In this document: piece after piece, positions 28,045 to 37,887 of the stretch
How positions within the stretch are numbered: the first letter of the stretch is position 1
How the letters are laid out: the number at the start of each line of letters is the position of its first letter
DNA from: Stenotrophomonas maltophilia
Lineage (GTDB): Bacteria; Pseudomonadota; Gammaproteobacteria; Xanthomonadales; Xanthomonadaceae
Assembly (NCBI RefSeq): GCF_025642255.1
Contig: NZ_CP106759.1
Coordinates: forward strand, 3,623,501-3,687,500
Length of the DNA: 64,000 nucleotides
Reading direction: 5' to 3'
Notes under the pieces: generated by a model
Database searches by the model: none
The model's input: the letters and a program-made list of their open reading frames with translations, nothing else
Told to the model about the DNA's origin: nothing
Translations under genes and position numbers: made by a program

Positions 28045-29379
28045 TCAACCCGCGTTGGCCCCGCGGTGGCGGGCACCTTCCAGGATCGACAACCCGGCCA
28101 GCAGGCCGACGATGGTGACGTAGAAGCTGGCCGTCATCTGGTGCGCGAACATCGACTGGGTCAGCCCGCACAGCACGTACGTGGTCACGATCATGATCCC
28201 GGCCGCGGCAGGCCCGCGGAACGTACTGCGCCCGCTGCGCCGATGCAGGCGCACGAACACCCACAGCGGAACGCCATACACCGCCAGCAGCAGCAGCAGG
28301 CCGGGCATGCCCTGGGTGGCGGCCCATTCGGCTACGTCGTTATGGGCATGGCCAAGGTGGCAGCGCTGTTCGTCCGGGTTCTCGCGGCAGACCGGCACAC
28401 GCTGCATCGCGTCATCGAAGTGGCCGATTCCGACACCGACCAGCGGGTGGTCCAGGAAGGTATCCCAGGCAACCTGCAGACGCTCCACGCGGGCACCGGC
28501 GGAAGAGTCGCTGTCGCCCTGCTCCATGCGCTGCATGTCGCTGTGCAGCTCGCTCAGCCGCACCTGGTGACGCAGCTCGGGCACCGACAGCAGCAGGGTG
28601 GCGCCAATCGCCAGCATGCCTGCCAGCACCGACAGGCGGGCGGTGCCGGTCCGCCAGCGCAGGCTCAGCGCGAGCACCACCAGCAGAGCCAGCAACGCCG
28701 CGAACACGCCACGGCTGCCGGTCAACACGATGGTTCCACAGCCGGCCGCCATGCCGACGATCACCAGCGACCAGCGTCGCGAAGGTCGGCAGAACACCAG
28801 CAGCACCATCAGCACCATCACGATGTCGGCCAGCACGATGGCATTGGTGAACAGCTCCGCACGCGGAGCCCCCTGCAGTACCTGCCACAGCGACATCGCG
28901 AAGGTGACCAGCAGCCCGGCCAGCGCGCCACGCCAGAGCCAGCGCAGGTCCGGGCGCAACGCGCAGACCCACAGGGCGATCCAGGGGATCACCACGAAGC
29001 GCGAGCGGTTGTCGACATCGCGCAGCCCCTGCTCGAACAGCAGCACCGACAGCAGGCCCAGTGCCAGCACCGCGAGCATCAGCCAGGTCAGCACCTTCAC
29101 CGGCTGCCCGCCCATGTGCCGGGCGCGCCACAGCAGTTCCGGCGCCAGCAGCGTGCTGGCCAGCAGCAACAGGCCATACGGAAGCAGGTTGATTGGCACG
29201 GTAAGCACCAGCGCCGGAAGGCAGAACAGACCGATCTGCGCCAGCCAGTGCGCCGTGCGCTGCCGACCGCCGACGGGGGCACCCGGCAGGTCGCCGGCCG
29301 CGGGGTTCAGGTTGTCCGGTGGAGCTGGCACGTCGGAAGTTTCGCTGCGGGTGTGCGGGAAGAACGGGGGCGGCCACAA
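28045..29379 (-). CDS. O-antigen ligase family membrane protein (WaaL/Wzy_C)
   Basis: About 444 residues with some 11 membrane segments and the large periplasmic loop near residues 270-350 typical of O-antigen ligases. The loop carries the WaaL-type hallmark HNDVAEW preceded by LGHAH, and GVGIGHF. It should join O-polysaccharide or another glycan to the lipid A core in the periplasm. The likely start is TTG 29379 with GGGAG seven bases upstream; GTG 29331 is an alternative. It is last in a leftward run after the GT39 gene. Confidence 0.88.
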   Translation of the reverse strand: MWPPPFFPHTRSETSDVPAPPDNLNPAAGDLPGAPVGGRQRTAHWLAQIGLFCLPALVLTVPINLLPYGLLLLASTLLAPELLWRARHMGGQPVKVLTWLMLAVLALGLLSVLLFEQGLRDVDNRSRFVVIPWIALWVCALRPDLRWLWRGALAGLLVTFAMSLWQVLQGAPRAELFTNAIVLADIVMVLMVLLVFCRPSRRWSLVIVGMAAGCGTIVLTGSRGVFAALLALLVVLALSLRWRTGTARLSVLAGMLAIGATLLLSVPELRHQVRLSELHSDMQRMEQGDSDSSAGARVERLQVAWDTFLDHPLVGVGIGHFDDAMQRVPVCRENPDEQRCHLGHAHNDVAEWAATQGMPGLLLLLAVYGVPLWVFVRLHRRSGRSTFRGPAAAGIMIVTTYVLCGLTQSMFAHQMTASFYVTIVGLLAGLSILEGARHRGANAG

Positions 29380-29453
29380 CGGCCACTCCCAGTGTGCTGT
29401 TTTACTGCCTTTGTCGCCTGTTGGGCAGTCTGGACAAGCGTGGACACAGGTCG

Positions 29454-31166
29454 TTATCCCCGTTCCTGCAAACGCCGTTCACGTTCGCGCTCGCGATCGC
29501 TGGCCCGGCAGGGCGCGACCACCGCCTCCGCCGGCACCAGCCACCAGCGTCGACGATTGGCCACGCCCGCCGGTTCGGCCCGGTCGCGGTCCACGCACGG
29601 CAACAGGGCGTCCTCCTGCACCAGCAGCCAGCGCCGCGCCGGCACCAGCCGCTGCCAGCGCGTCGCCGCCTGCAGTTGTTCATCCCAGGGGGTGTTGAAG
29701 CCGAACGTGGCCGCCGGTCGATCGGCCATCAGCAGGTTCTGTTCCTTCCAGGCCACCAGGCCCAACTCGGCCTGCGGACCGATGCGCTCCCCCACATGGC
29801 GCATCAGGCCCCGCGCCGAACCCGAATCGTTCAACAGCGGGTAGCCCACCAGGCTGTACAGCACCCACACCGTGGCCAGGGTCGACACCATGGCCAGATG
29901 ACGCCGGCCACGGCCGGACAGCAACAGGCTGGCCACACCGCAGGCGCCCATCGCCAGCGCCGCCCAGGCCAACGCATCCATCACGCCCGGTGCCAGACCA
30001 CGTTCGTGCTCCAGCCTCGTCTCGAATCCCGGCTCGCCCAGCAATGCCAGTGCGCCTGCCAGCAGCGTGCCCAGGGCCAGAGCCAGCGTGAACAGCCCCA
30101 GCAGTGCCTGCACGTCGCGACGGCGCAGAAGGCCGGGCAGCAGCGGCGCCAGGGCCAGGCAGAACATCGGCAGCGCAGGGAGAATGTACACATCGCGCTT
30201 GCCCTCGGGAATCGAGAAGAACAGCACGATCAGCAACCACCACCCCAGCAGAAGCAGGTAGCGCGCGTCGCGTCGCTGCAGCCGGCGGCGCCAGGCCGGA
30301 ATCGCCCACGGCAGTGCCAGGAACGCGGGAATCCACATCGACGGCATGATCGCCAGGAAGTACCACCACGGCTGGTGATGGTCCCAGGACTGGGCATAAC
30401 GCCCTGCGGTCTGCTGGAACAGGATGTCGTCCATGTAGGCGCGGTACTCGTCCAGCCCGGTCGCCAGCGCCGCCAGCACCATCGGCAGCAGCCACAGCGC
30501 CACGGCCAGCAGGAACGCCAGCGGCGCCAGCCAGAAGCGCAGGTCGCGCGCATGCAGGCGCACACCGTTCCACCGCAGCGCCGAGCCGATCACGGCCGGA
30601 ACGAGCATCAGCAGGGCGATCACGCCCACGCCCTTGGTGATGACGCCGATCCCGGCGAAGAACCAGCCCAGCCACCACCAGCGCCATGCCGGGCCCAGCA
30701 GCAGGTGGCGCAGCAGCCCGTAATTGGCCAGGGTGATGAACAGCACCACCAGCGGATCGATCTGTGCCTTCTTCGCCTGGAAGGTGAACTGCAGTGCGAA
30801 CAGCAGTGCCCAGCCTGCGTACAGGCCGACGCGTCGCGTCCACAGCCGGCCGCCGAGATCGACCACGCACCACAACGTGCCCAGCGCGGCGATCAGCGAG
30901 GGCAGCAGGAACGCCAGCCGCCAATCGCCGATCAGGTGATAGAGCGTGGCCTGCCACCACATCAGCATCGGCGGCTTGTCCGAGTACAGCTCCAGGCCGC
31001 GATGCGGGAACAACCAGTGACCGCTGTCCACCATCTGCTTGGCGACGAGCGCGAAGCGCGGCTCATCCGACGGCCAGGGATCGCGCAGGCCGAGTCCAGC
31101 CCCCAGCACCAGCAGGGCCATCACCACGAACAACCACGTCTCTCGCGACGCGCGGGTTTTCAGCAT
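29454..31166 (-). CDS. Glycosyltransferase family 39 (ArnT-like) membrane protein
   Basis: A 570-residue GT-C enzyme with an N-terminal membrane helix, then the catalytic loop DPWPSDEPRFALVAKQMVDSG (the acidic DE pair near residue 33) and LYSDKPPMLMWWQ, followed by about ten more helices. It should transfer a sugar from a polyprenyl-phosphate donor to lipid A or another envelope acceptor on the periplasmic side. L-Ara4N transfer as in ArnT is possible but not shown. It sits between rsmB and the O-antigen ligase, 22 bases after rsmB. Confidence 0.9.
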   Translation of the reverse strand: MLKTRASRETWLFVVMALLVLGAGLGLRDPWPSDEPRFALVAKQMVDSGHWLFPHRGLELYSDKPPMLMWWQATLYHLIGDWRLAFLLPSLIAALGTLWCVVDLGGRLWTRRVGLYAGWALLFALQFTFQAKKAQIDPLVVLFITLANYGLLRHLLLGPAWRWWWLGWFFAGIGVITKGVGVIALLMLVPAVIGSALRWNGVRLHARDLRFWLAPLAFLLAVALWLLPMVLAALATGLDEYRAYMDDILFQQTAGRYAQSWDHHQPWWYFLAIMPSMWIPAFLALPWAIPAWRRRLQRRDARYLLLLGWWLLIVLFFSIPEGKRDVYILPALPMFCLALAPLLPGLLRRRDVQALLGLFTLALALGTLLAGALALLGEPGFETRLEHERGLAPGVMDALAWAALAMGACGVASLLLSGRGRRHLAMVSTLATVWVLYSLVGYPLLNDSGSARGLMRHVGERIGPQAELGLVAWKEQNLLMADRPAATFGFNTPWDEQLQAATRWQRLVPARRWLLVQEDALLPCVDRDRAEPAGVANRRRWWLVPAEAVVAPCRASDRERERERRLQERG

Positions 31167-31188
31167 GAGGACTTGAACGGCAGCGGAT

Positions 31189-32520
31189 TCACACCGCTTT
31201 TAGCAGACGCGCGTAGAAGAATCCGTCAGCATCGCTGTCACCGGGCAGTCGTTGCCGTGCAATGCCTTCGCAATCCAGCCCGAACGCCTCGTCCAACGGC
31301 TGTGCCACCGCATCCGGGTGCCACTTCAGGAACGCGCGGATCTGCTCGATGTTCTCCGCACGCAGGATCGAGCACGTGGCATACAACAGGACGCCACCGG
31401 GGCGCAGCATCGACCAGCATGCCTCCAGCAGCCGGGCCTGAACGCCGACCAGCGCATCGATGTCCTCGGCGCGGCGGTGGAACATCACATCCGGCTGGCG
31501 GCGGATCACGCCCGTGGCCGAACAGGGCGCATCGAGCAGGATCGCATCGAACGGCGTGCCATCCCACCACGCGCCAGGATCGCTGGCGTCTGCCGCCAGG
31601 GTCTGTGCGCCCTCACCGACACCCGTGCGCGCGTACGTGTCACGGGCACGCGCCAGGCGACGGGCGTCGATGTCCAGCGCCAGCAGGCGCAGGCTGGGAT
31701 CACGCTCCAGCAGGTGCGCCGACTTGCCGCCCGGTGCGGCGCAGGCATCCAGTACCCGCGCCCCGGCGGCCGGCGCCAGCGCATCGGCCGCGCACTGCGC
31801 CGACAGATCCTGCACCGAGAGCGCGCCCTCGGCGAAGCCGGGCAGCTGGTTGACAGCGACCGGCGTCGCCAGCCGCAACGCGTCCGCACTGAGCGGACTC
31901 GGCTCGGCGACGATACCGGCCTCGGCCAGCACGGCCAGGACTTTCTCGCGGCCACCGTGCTGGCGGTTGGCGCGCAGCCACAGCGGCGCAGGCTGCAGGC
32001 TGGCGCTGAAGATCGCCTCGGCCTGCGCCGGCCAGTCGCGCTCGATGGCCTCGGCCAGCCAGGCCGGAAATGCATCGCGGGCCGGCTGTTCCGGGAATCC
32101 CTCACGCTGGGCGCGGCGCAGGATGGCATTGACCAGGCCCGCCTGGCGCTCACGGCCCAGCGCACGCGCTGCGTCGACGGTGGCCGACAGGGCCGCGTGC
32201 GCCGGCAGTTCCAGTACGTCCAGCTGGGCGAAGCCGACCATCAGCAGCGTGCGCAGGTCTGCATCGCGCGCCGAGAGCGGCTTCTGCATCCACGCCTGCA
32301 ATGCCGCGTCATAGGTACTGCGACGGCGCAGCACGGCAAAACACAGCGCTTCCAGCAACGCCCGATCACGGCTGTCGGCCAGCTTCGGCAGGGCCCACGC
32401 CAGTTCCGCCTTCAGCGAACGGCCACGGGTGAACACCTGGGCCAGCACGCGTGCGGCCAGCATGCGGGTGGCTGCACCCGGCGCCGCCCTGGCGATGGAG
32501 AAGTCATTCTGTTTCGTCAC
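31189..32520 (-). CDS. rsmB: 16S rRNA (cytosine-967-C5)-methyltransferase
   Basis: A 443-residue protein with an N-terminal NusB-like RNA-binding domain (about residues 20-150) and a Rossmann methyltransferase domain. The SAM motif region has [17 protein letters not shown]. The two catalytic cysteines are in DAPCSATGV and [12 protein letters not shown]. It methylates C967 of 16S rRNA. The start is GTG 32520, just three bases after the fmt stop, giving the classical fmt-rsmB operon. Confidence 0.97.
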   Translation of the reverse strand: MTKQNDFSIARAAPGAATRMLAARVLAQVFTRGRSLKAELAWALPKLADSRDRALLEALCFAVLRRRSTYDAALQAWMQKPLSARDADLRTLLMVGFAQLDVLELPAHAALSATVDAARALGRERQAGLVNAILRRAQREGFPEQPARDAFPAWLAEAIERDWPAQAEAIFSASLQPAPLWLRANRQHGGREKVLAVLAEAGIVAEPSPLSADALRLATPVAVNQLPGFAEGALSVQDLSAQCAADALAPAAGARVLDACAAPGGKSAHLLERDPSLRLLALDIDARRLARARDTYARTGVGEGAQTLAADASDPGAWWDGTPFDAILLDAPCSATGVIRRQPDVMFHRRAEDIDALVGVQARLLEACWSMLRPGGVLLYATCSILRAENIEQIRAFLKWHPDAVAQPLDEAFGLDCEGIARQRLPGDSDADGFFYARLLKAV

Positions 32521-32523
32521 CGC

Positions 32524-33447
32524 TTACGCTCCCACGCGCAGGTCGCGACGGGCGTTGAGGTAATCGGCGGCAGTGATCGCCTTGCCACCTTCGCGCTGCA
32601 GCACGCGCAGGCGCAGCGCGCCCTGGCCGCAGGCAATGTCGATGCCTTCGCGGCCGGCAGCAAGTACCGTTCCCGGTGCCTGGCCGTGCTCCATCGCCTG
32701 CGCCACGGCGCCATGGATGCGCACGCGCTCGCCGGCCAGCGTTGCTTCGGCGACAGGCCACGGGTTGAACGCGCGTACGGTCCGCGCCAGCACCGCTGCA
32801 TCCTGCGCCCAGTCCAGCTTCGCCTCGGCCTTGTCCAGCTTGTGTGCGTAGGTCACGCCCTGCTCCGGCTGCGGCCGCGCGATCGGCTTGATGCCGGCGC
32901 GCAGCAGTCCCAGGCCATCGGACAACACCTGCGCACCCAGCTCGGCCAGCTTGTCGTGCAGCTGGCCACCGGTATCGGTGGCCGCGATCGGCAGCGCCTG
33001 GTGCAGCAGCACCGGGCCGGTATCCAGTCCGGCTTCCATCTGCATCAGGCACACGCCCGTGGTCTCGTCACCGGCCTGGATCGCGCGCTGGATCGGCGCC
33101 GCACCGCGCCAGCGCGGCAGCAGCGAAGCGTGCACGTTCCAGCACCCGTAGGTCGGGATGGCCAGCACGGCCTTGGGCAGGATCAGGCCGTAGGCCACCA
33201 CCACCATCAGGTCCGGCTTCAGGTCACGCAGCTGCTGCTGGGCCGCTTCGTCCTTCAGCGATTCGGGCTGGTACACCGGAATGCCGCGGGCCACCGCCTC
33301 AAGCTTCACCGGCGAGGGGGCCAGGCCGCGACCACGGCCTGACGGACGGTCAGGCTGGGTGTAGACGGCCACGACCTCGTGGTGGCGCGCCGCTGCGCGC
33401 AGCGATGACACCGCGAATTCCGGCGTACCGGCAAAGACAATCCTCAT
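32524..33447 (-). CDS. fmt: Methionyl-tRNA formyltransferase
   Basis: A 307-residue enzyme that formylates initiator Met-tRNA. It begins [13 protein letters not shown]. The tetrahydrofolate site [18 protein letters not shown] contains the family's SLLP signature, and the C-terminal OB-like tRNA-binding domain covers about 205-307. ATG 33447 is chosen because the family starts there; upstream in-frame sequence runs through the intergenic hairpins. The def gene lies upstream on the same strand. Confidence 0.98.
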   Translation of the reverse strand: MRIVFAGTPEFAVSSLRAAARHHEVVAVYTQPDRPSGRGRGLAPSPVKLEAVARGIPVYQPESLKDEAAQQQLRDLKPDLMVVVAYGLILPKAVLAIPTYGCWNVHASLLPRWRGAAPIQRAIQAGDETTGVCLMQMEAGLDTGPVLLHQALPIAATDTGGQLHDKLAELGAQVLSDGLGLLRAGIKPIARPQPEQGVTYAHKLDKAEAKLDWAQDAAVLARTVRAFNPWPVAEATLAGERVRIHGAVAQAMEHGQAPGTVLAAGREGIDIACGQGALRLRVLQREGGKAITAADYLNARRDLRVGA

Positions 33448-33478
33448 GGCTACCCCACTTGCAGGATGGATTCGTGCA

Positions 33479-33510
33479 GGAAAGAAAACGGCGCCGTCGG
33501 CCGGCGCCGT
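33479..33510 (-). terminator. Terminator-like hairpin between def and fmt
   Basis: On the reverse strand ACGGCGCC, a seven-base loop and GGCGCCGT are followed by TTTTCTTTC. A second GC hairpin (GCCCGCGCGCTGCGCGCGGGC) lies at 33514-33534. Since def and fmt usually form one operon, this may end or attenuate def transcription and give fmt-rsmB partly separate expression. Confidence 0.7.
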
Positions 33511-33568
33511 ACAGCCCGCGCGCTGCGCGCGGGCACGGGCCACCCCTGCGGGCGGCCCGGAGCGGCGA

Positions 33569-34081
33569 TCACGCCACGTGCTTGCGCTGCTTGGCCAGCT
33601 TCTTGCGGACCATCTCGCGCTTGAGCGGCGACAGGTAATCGATGAACAGCTTGCCGTCCAGGTGATCCATCTCGTGCTGGATGCAGGTGGCCAGCACTTC
33701 ACCGGCCTCCATCTGCTGTTCCTGGCCATTGCGGTCAAGGAACTTCACGGTGATGGTGTCGGCACGGGTCACGTCGGCGAAGATGCCCGGCACCGACAGG
33801 CACCCTTCCTGGTACACCCGGCCCCCGTCCTTGGCGACGATCTCCGGGTTGATGAACACCAGCGGCTGGTTCTTCTCTTCGCTGACATCGATGACCATGA
33901 AGCGCTTGTGCACGTCCACCTGGGTAGCGGCCAGGCCGATGCCCGGCGCGTCGTACATGGTCTGGAACATGTTGTCGACCAGTTCCTGGAAGGCCGGCGT
34001 GGTCACTTCGGCGGCGTCGATCAACGCGGCCTTGGTACGCAGGCGCGGATCGGGGAACTCAAGAATCGGGAGGAGGGCCAT
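33569..34081 (-). CDS. def: Peptide deformylase
   Basis: A 170-residue metalloenzyme that removes the formyl group from nascent chains. All three motifs are present: GIGLAATQ near residue 47, EGCLSVPG with the metal Cys, and the metal-binding [10 protein letters not shown]. The start at 34081 ([11 protein letters not shown]) fits the family; a longer in-frame ATG at 34138 adds 19 unconserved residues. It is divergent from the LysM gene. Confidence 0.98.
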   Translation of the reverse strand: MALLPILEFPDPRLRTKAALIDAAEVTTPAFQELVDNMFQTMYDAPGIGLAATQVDVHKRFMVIDVSEEKNQPLVFINPEIVAKDGGRVYQEGCLSVPGIFADVTRADTITVKFLDRNGQEQQMEAGEVLATCIQHEMDHLDGKLFIDYLSPLKREMVRKKLAKQRKHVA

Positions 34082-34141
34082 GGCAGTTTCCGGATAGGGG
34101 GCCGGCACGCCGGCATACGTCGCAGATTCTAGCTGCAACGC

Positions 34142-34172
34142 TTGCCTTGCGCCCCGGTTTCTGGACTATAGT
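34142..34172 (+). promoter_or_regulatory. Candidate promoter for the LysM gene
   Basis: TTGCCT at 34142-34147 and TATAGT at 34167-34172, separated by 19 bases, precede the LysM gene start by about 36 bases. The -10 is good; the spacing is long. No competing promoter is obvious in the 126 bases between def and this gene. Confidence 0.5.
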
Positions 34173-34207
34173 GCGCGGACCTGTTGGGGAATCAGGGCTT
34201 CACACCT

Positions 34208-35338
34208 ATGTTGCTTCGTTTTCGTACGGTCGTCGCCGCGGCGATGCTGACCGTGGCTGCCTATGCTACCGCCGTGGAAGTGAATGGCGGGCACCCGGAT
34301 ACCTATGTGGTCCGAAAAGGGGACACGCTGTGGGATATCGCCGCGCGTTTCCTGCAGAAGCCCTGGCTGTGGCCGGAGATCTGGCAGGCCAACCCGCAGA
34401 TCGCCAACCCGCACCTGATCTATCCGGGTGACGTGCTGAGCCTGGCCTACCTGGACCGTGTGACGGCCCAGCCCGGGCCCCGCCAGGAGGCCCCGATCGA
34501 TGCCATTCCGCTGGCCCAGGTCGAGCCGTTCCTGAAGCAGCTGAGCGTGGTCGACCGCATCGACCACCTGCCCTACGTGGCGGGCCTGGAAGAAGACCGC
34601 CTGCGCGCCAGCAGTGGCGAAGCCGTGTACGTGCGCCTGGCCGATGCCCAGGTCGGGCAGCGCTGGGCCGTGGTCCGCCCGACCGTGCGCTATGGCGTGC
34701 CCAAGCCCACCGAGGACCTGACCGCCAATGGCGAGGTCACCCCCGGCAGCGGCAACCTGTGGCGGGCCTACAACGCGCCGACGCGACGTGCGCACCAGAT
34801 GCTGGGCTACGAGCTGATGCAGGTCGGCACGGGCACCATCACCCAGGTTGCCGGCGGCAAGGTCGAAGCGTCCACCCTGGTGCTGGACAAGAACAGCGGC
34901 GGGCGTGAAGTCCGCGCCGGCGACCGGCTGGTGCCGGTCGAGGCAAGGCCCTACGACCTGCAGTTCGTCCCGCATGTGCCGGCGGCGGGCGTCGAGGGCG
35001 TGGACGTGCGCGTGCTCGCGGTGACCGACATGTTCAGCGTTGGCGGGCCACGCGATGTGATCGCCATTTCGGCGGGCCGCGCGCAGGGCGTGGACAACGG
35101 CACCGTGTTCTCGCTGTGGCGGCCGGGCCGCCACGTCGCGCACCGGATGAAGTACCCGGGGTCCTCGCGCATGGATGATTCGCTCAGTACCGGCGCCGGC
35201 CGGGTCTCGCTGCCCGACGAGTACGCCGCGCATGCGATGGTGTTCCGCACCTTCGACAACGTCAGCTATGCGCTGGTGATGCAGGGCGTGAAGCCTGTAC
35301 GAGTGGGCTACAGCGCGCTGCATCCGGACACGAAGTAG
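34208..35338 (+). CDS. LysM domain cell-wall-binding protein
   Basis: A 376-residue exported protein. A signal peptide ends near ATAVE (residue 21). One LysM domain follows at about residues 30-85 (TYVVRKGDTLWDIAARFL, then ANPQIANPHLIYPGDVLSL). The long C-terminal part is mostly beta and unique to gammaproteobacterial LysM proteins next to dprA. It should bind peptidoglycan in the periplasm; no catalytic motif is visible. ATG 34208 is preferred over 34184 because the signal peptide then starts properly. Confidence 0.92.
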   Translation: MLLRFRTVVAAAMLTVAAYATAVEVNGGHPDTYVVRKGDTLWDIAARFLQKPWLWPEIWQANPQIANPHLIYPGDVLSLAYLDRVTAQPGPRQEAPIDAIPLAQVEPFLKQLSVVDRIDHLPYVAGLEEDRLRASSGEAVYVRLADAQVGQRWAVVRPTVRYGVPKPTEDLTANGEVTPGSGNLWRAYNAPTRRAHQMLGYELMQVGTGTITQVAGGKVEASTLVLDKNSGGREVRAGDRLVPVEARPYDLQFVPHVPAAGVEGVDVRVLAVTDMFSVGGPRDVIAISAGRAQGVDNGTVFSLWRPGRHVAHRMKYPGSSRMDDSLSTGAGRVSLPDEYAAHAMVFRTFDNVSYALVMQGVKPVRVGYSALHPDTK

Positions 35339-35372
35339 GGTTGCCGGGAACATCCCTGACAGCCGCACGCGA

Positions 35373-35396
35373 AGGCGCCCTAGGGCGCCTTTGTTG
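35373..35396 (+). terminator. Rho-independent terminator after the LysM gene
   Basis: AGGCGCCC, TA, GGGCGCCT followed by TTGTTGT. It lies 34 bases after the LysM stop and just before dprA, so dprA probably has its own or read-through transcription. Confidence 0.75.
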
Positions 35397-35417
35397 TCTG
35401 CGGTCGATAGTGGGGGG

Positions 35418-36545
35418 ATGACCAAGCAGGCAGATGAGGCGCTGGTGCGCCTGGTGATGGCGGGAGGCGCGCTGGCGCCGCGGCGGGCACTGCTGCAGGG
35501 CGCGGGCAGCGCCGAAGCGGCCCTTGCGCTGGGCGTGGCCGGCTGGCGCGCCCATGGCTGCACCCCGGAGCAGTGCGCAGCACTGGAACGCCCCGATGCG
35601 CAGCGGTCGAAAGCCGCCCTGCACTGGCTGCAGGACGACCACCATCACCTGCTGGCCGTTACCGACCCGGCCTTCCCGCCCCTGCTGCCGGAGGTCCCCA
35701 ACCCGCCGCTGGCGCTGTTCGTGGCCGGCGACCCCGGCCAGGCCTGGCGCCCGGCGGTGGCGGTGGTTGGCAGCCGCTCACCCACACCGGCCGGTCGGGC
35801 ACTGGCGGCGCGTTTTGCCGGCAGCTTCGCCGAAGCCGGACTGGCGGTCGCCAGTGGGCTGGCGGCCGGTATCGATGCGGCCGCCCACCTTGCGGTGCTG
35901 GACGCCGGCGGCAGTACCGTTGCCGTCATCGGAACGGGCCCCGACCGTGCCTATCCGGACCACCATGCGCCACTGCAGGCCCGGATCGGCGCCGAGGGTG
36001 CCGTGCTCAGCGAGTACCTGCCCGGTACGGCTGCCCGTCCCGGCCACTTCCCCGCGCGCAACCGGCTGGTGGCCGGGCTGGCCCTGGCCACCGTGGTGAT
36101 CGAGGCGGCGCACCGCTCCGGTGCCCTGATCACGGCGCGTCTGGCCGCCGAGGCCGGTCGCGAGGTATGCGCCGTGCCCGGCTCGGTGCTCAATCCGCGG
36201 GCGGCCGGCTGCCACCGCCTGATCCGCGAGGGAGCTGCCCTGGTGGAACGGCCCGAGGACGTGCTGGAGCTGCTGGCCCCGGCCCTGCGCCAGCAGCTGC
36301 CGGCCTTGCAATCGCGGCTGGCCACCCCCACTGAACAGGCAGTGCCAGCCGACCTGCCGGCACGCTGGGTCGGCGACCCTGACTACCAGCGGTTGTGGCA
36401 GGCCCTGGACCTTGACCCAATCAGTATGGATTCACTGATCACGCGCTGTGGATTGACGGCGCCGCAGGTGTCCTCCATGCTGCTGGCCATGGAACTTGCG
36501 GGAATCGTGGTCTGCGTACACGGCCGCTACTGTCGAACTCCCTAG
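35418..36545 (+). CDS. dprA: DNA-processing protein DprA
   Basis: A 375-residue protein that loads RecA on incoming single-stranded DNA during natural transformation. The Rossmann-like core has [39 protein letters not shown] and [12 protein letters not shown], with a winged-helix C-terminus after about residue 310. ATG 35418 directly follows a G run that can serve as ribosome-binding site, though spacing is short. It sits in the conserved LysM-dprA-smg order. Confidence 0.96.
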   Translation: MTKQADEALVRLVMAGGALAPRRALLQGAGSAEAALALGVAGWRAHGCTPEQCAALERPDAQRSKAALHWLQDDHHHLLAVTDPAFPPLLPEVPNPPLALFVAGDPGQAWRPAVAVVGSRSPTPAGRALAARFAGSFAEAGLAVASGLAAGIDAAAHLAVLDAGGSTVAVIGTGPDRAYPDHHAPLQARIGAEGAVLSEYLPGTAARPGHFPARNRLVAGLALATVVIEAAHRSGALITARLAAEAGREVCAVPGSVLNPRAAGCHRLIREGAALVERPEDVLELLAPALRQQLPALQSRLATPTEQAVPADLPARWVGDPDYQRLWQALDLDPISMDSLITRCGLTAPQVSSMLLAMELAGIVVCVHGRYCRTP

Positions 36546-36588
36546 TTTCTTCACCTCCACAGCGTCGCGCGACGCAGGCCGAGGGGCA

Positions 36589-37062
36589 ATGAAAGAGAGC
36601 ATCCTGGATGTACTGCTGTACCTGTTTGAACACTATTTCAGCGAAGATGCGGACCTGATCCGTGACCGCGATTCGCTCCAGAACGGCCTGATCCAGGCCG
36701 GATTCAGCCCTACCGAGATCAACAAGGCATTCGACTGGCTCGATGCCCTGGCGGCACAGCGTCCGAGTGTGGCCCAGGCGCGGGTCGATGGCCCGGTGCG
36801 CATCTATCACGGGCCCGAGCTGGACAAGCTGGACGTGGAATGCCGCGGTTTCCTGCTGTACCTGGAGCAGCACGGCATCCTCGATGCCGACCAGCGCGAG
36901 CTGGTGCTGGACCGGGCGATGGCGTTGGACCAGGACGAACTGGACCTGGACGATCTGAAATGGGTCGTGCTGATGGTGCTGTTCAACCAGCCCGGCGCCG
37001 AGGCGGCTTACGCCTGGATGGAAACGCAGATGTTCATGGACGAGCCAGAACCCCTGCACTGA
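36589..37062 (+). CDS. smg: DUF494 family protein Smg
   Basis: A 157-residue acidic helical protein starting [17 protein letters not shown] and carrying [25 protein letters not shown], the DUF494/Smg pattern. Its function is unknown; it always lies between dprA and topA. ATG 36589 is preceded by GAGGGG. The region between it and dprA is only 43 bases, so the two are likely cotranscribed. Confidence 0.95.
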   Translation: MKESILDVLLYLFEHYFSEDADLIRDRDSLQNGLIQAGFSPTEINKAFDWLDALAAQRPSVAQARVDGPVRIYHGPELDKLDVECRGFLLYLEQHGILDADQRELVLDRAMALDQDELDLDDLKWVVLMVLFNQPGAEAAYAWMETQMFMDEPEPLH

Positions 37063-37101
37063 CCTTACACTTGGGGCATAGCGCATTCAGGAGCGTGCCC
37101 C

Positions 37102-37839
37102 GTGAGCGAGTGGTTCCATGCAGAAGGCAACCGGCAGCAAGGCCCACTGCCGGCAGAACAGCTTGTCGAGCTGTTCCGCAACAATCAGATCAGCCTGGAC
37201 ACCCTGGTGTGGCGCGATGGCCTGCCGCAATGGCAGCCATTGCGCAGCGTGGTGGATGAGCTCGGCCTGATCGTACCGGCCGTCGATGCCGCCCGCGACG
37301 AACCCGGGCTGCAGCCCCCTGCCCCGCAGCCTCCGGTACTGCCGGCGGCAACCCCCTATGCCCACAGTGCGCCCGCGGCCGCGTTGCCGCCACCGAAGAA
37401 GGGCCTGTCCGGCTGCGCCCTGACCGCCATCATCGGCGGGGCACTGCTGCTGGTGGTGGTACCCATCGTGGCGATCCTGGCGGCCATCGCGCTGCCTGCC
37501 TACAACGACTACACCCTGCGCTCCAAGGTCGCCACGTCGCTGACCGCACTGCAGCCGCTGAAGGACCAGGTGCAGCATTTCGCCGATGAGGAAGGACGCT
37601 GCCCGGGTGCCAACGATGCCGGTTTCCCGGCGCCGGGGGACTTCTCCGCCGCAGGCCTGTCAGCGGTCCACATCGGCCGCTTCAACAACGGTCATTGCGG
37701 TATCGAAGCCACGGTGGCCGCGCCCGGCAAGACCATCGATGGCGATCTGCTGTGGCTGGAATACGACCGCGACAGCGGCCGCTGGGAATGCAGCGGCGAA
37801 AGCAACGACAAGTATCTGCCGCAGCAGTGCCGCGGCTGA
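37102..37839 (+). CDS. GYF_2-domain protein fused to a type IV pilin-like segment
   Basis: A 245-residue protein. Residues about 1-55 are a GYF_2/DUF4339 domain (EWFHAEGNRQQGPLPAEQL, DTLVWRDGLPQW). A Pro/Ala linker follows. Residues about 108-150 are pilin-like: GCALTAIIGGALLLVVVPIVA, then ALPAYNDYTLRSKV, the usual helix and AYNDY sequence of type IV pilins. The C-terminus has Cys residues. The pilin helix lies inside the protein rather than after a prepilin cleavage site, so it is probably a membrane anchor. The start is GTG 37102. It is followed by a second GYF_2 gene. Confidence 0.8.
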   Translation: MSEWFHAEGNRQQGPLPAEQLVELFRNNQISLDTLVWRDGLPQWQPLRSVVDELGLIVPAVDAARDEPGLQPPAPQPPVLPAATPYAHSAPAAALPPPKKGLSGCALTAIIGGALLLVVVPIVAILAAIALPAYNDYTLRSKVATSLTALQPLKDQVQHFADEEGRCPGANDAGFPAPGDFSAAGLSAVHIGRFNNGHCGIEATVAAPGKTIDGDLLWLEYDRDSGRWECSGESNDKYLPQQCRG

Positions 37840-37887
37840 GCCATCGGCACTACACCCCAAGCAAGGACGACCCAGGAGGGACACACA

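Noticed and set aside
28027..31853. Long Gln/Arg/His-rich ORFs on the plus strand
   Set aside because: They lie opposite the O-antigen ligase, GT39 and rsmB genes and have low-complexity shadow composition.
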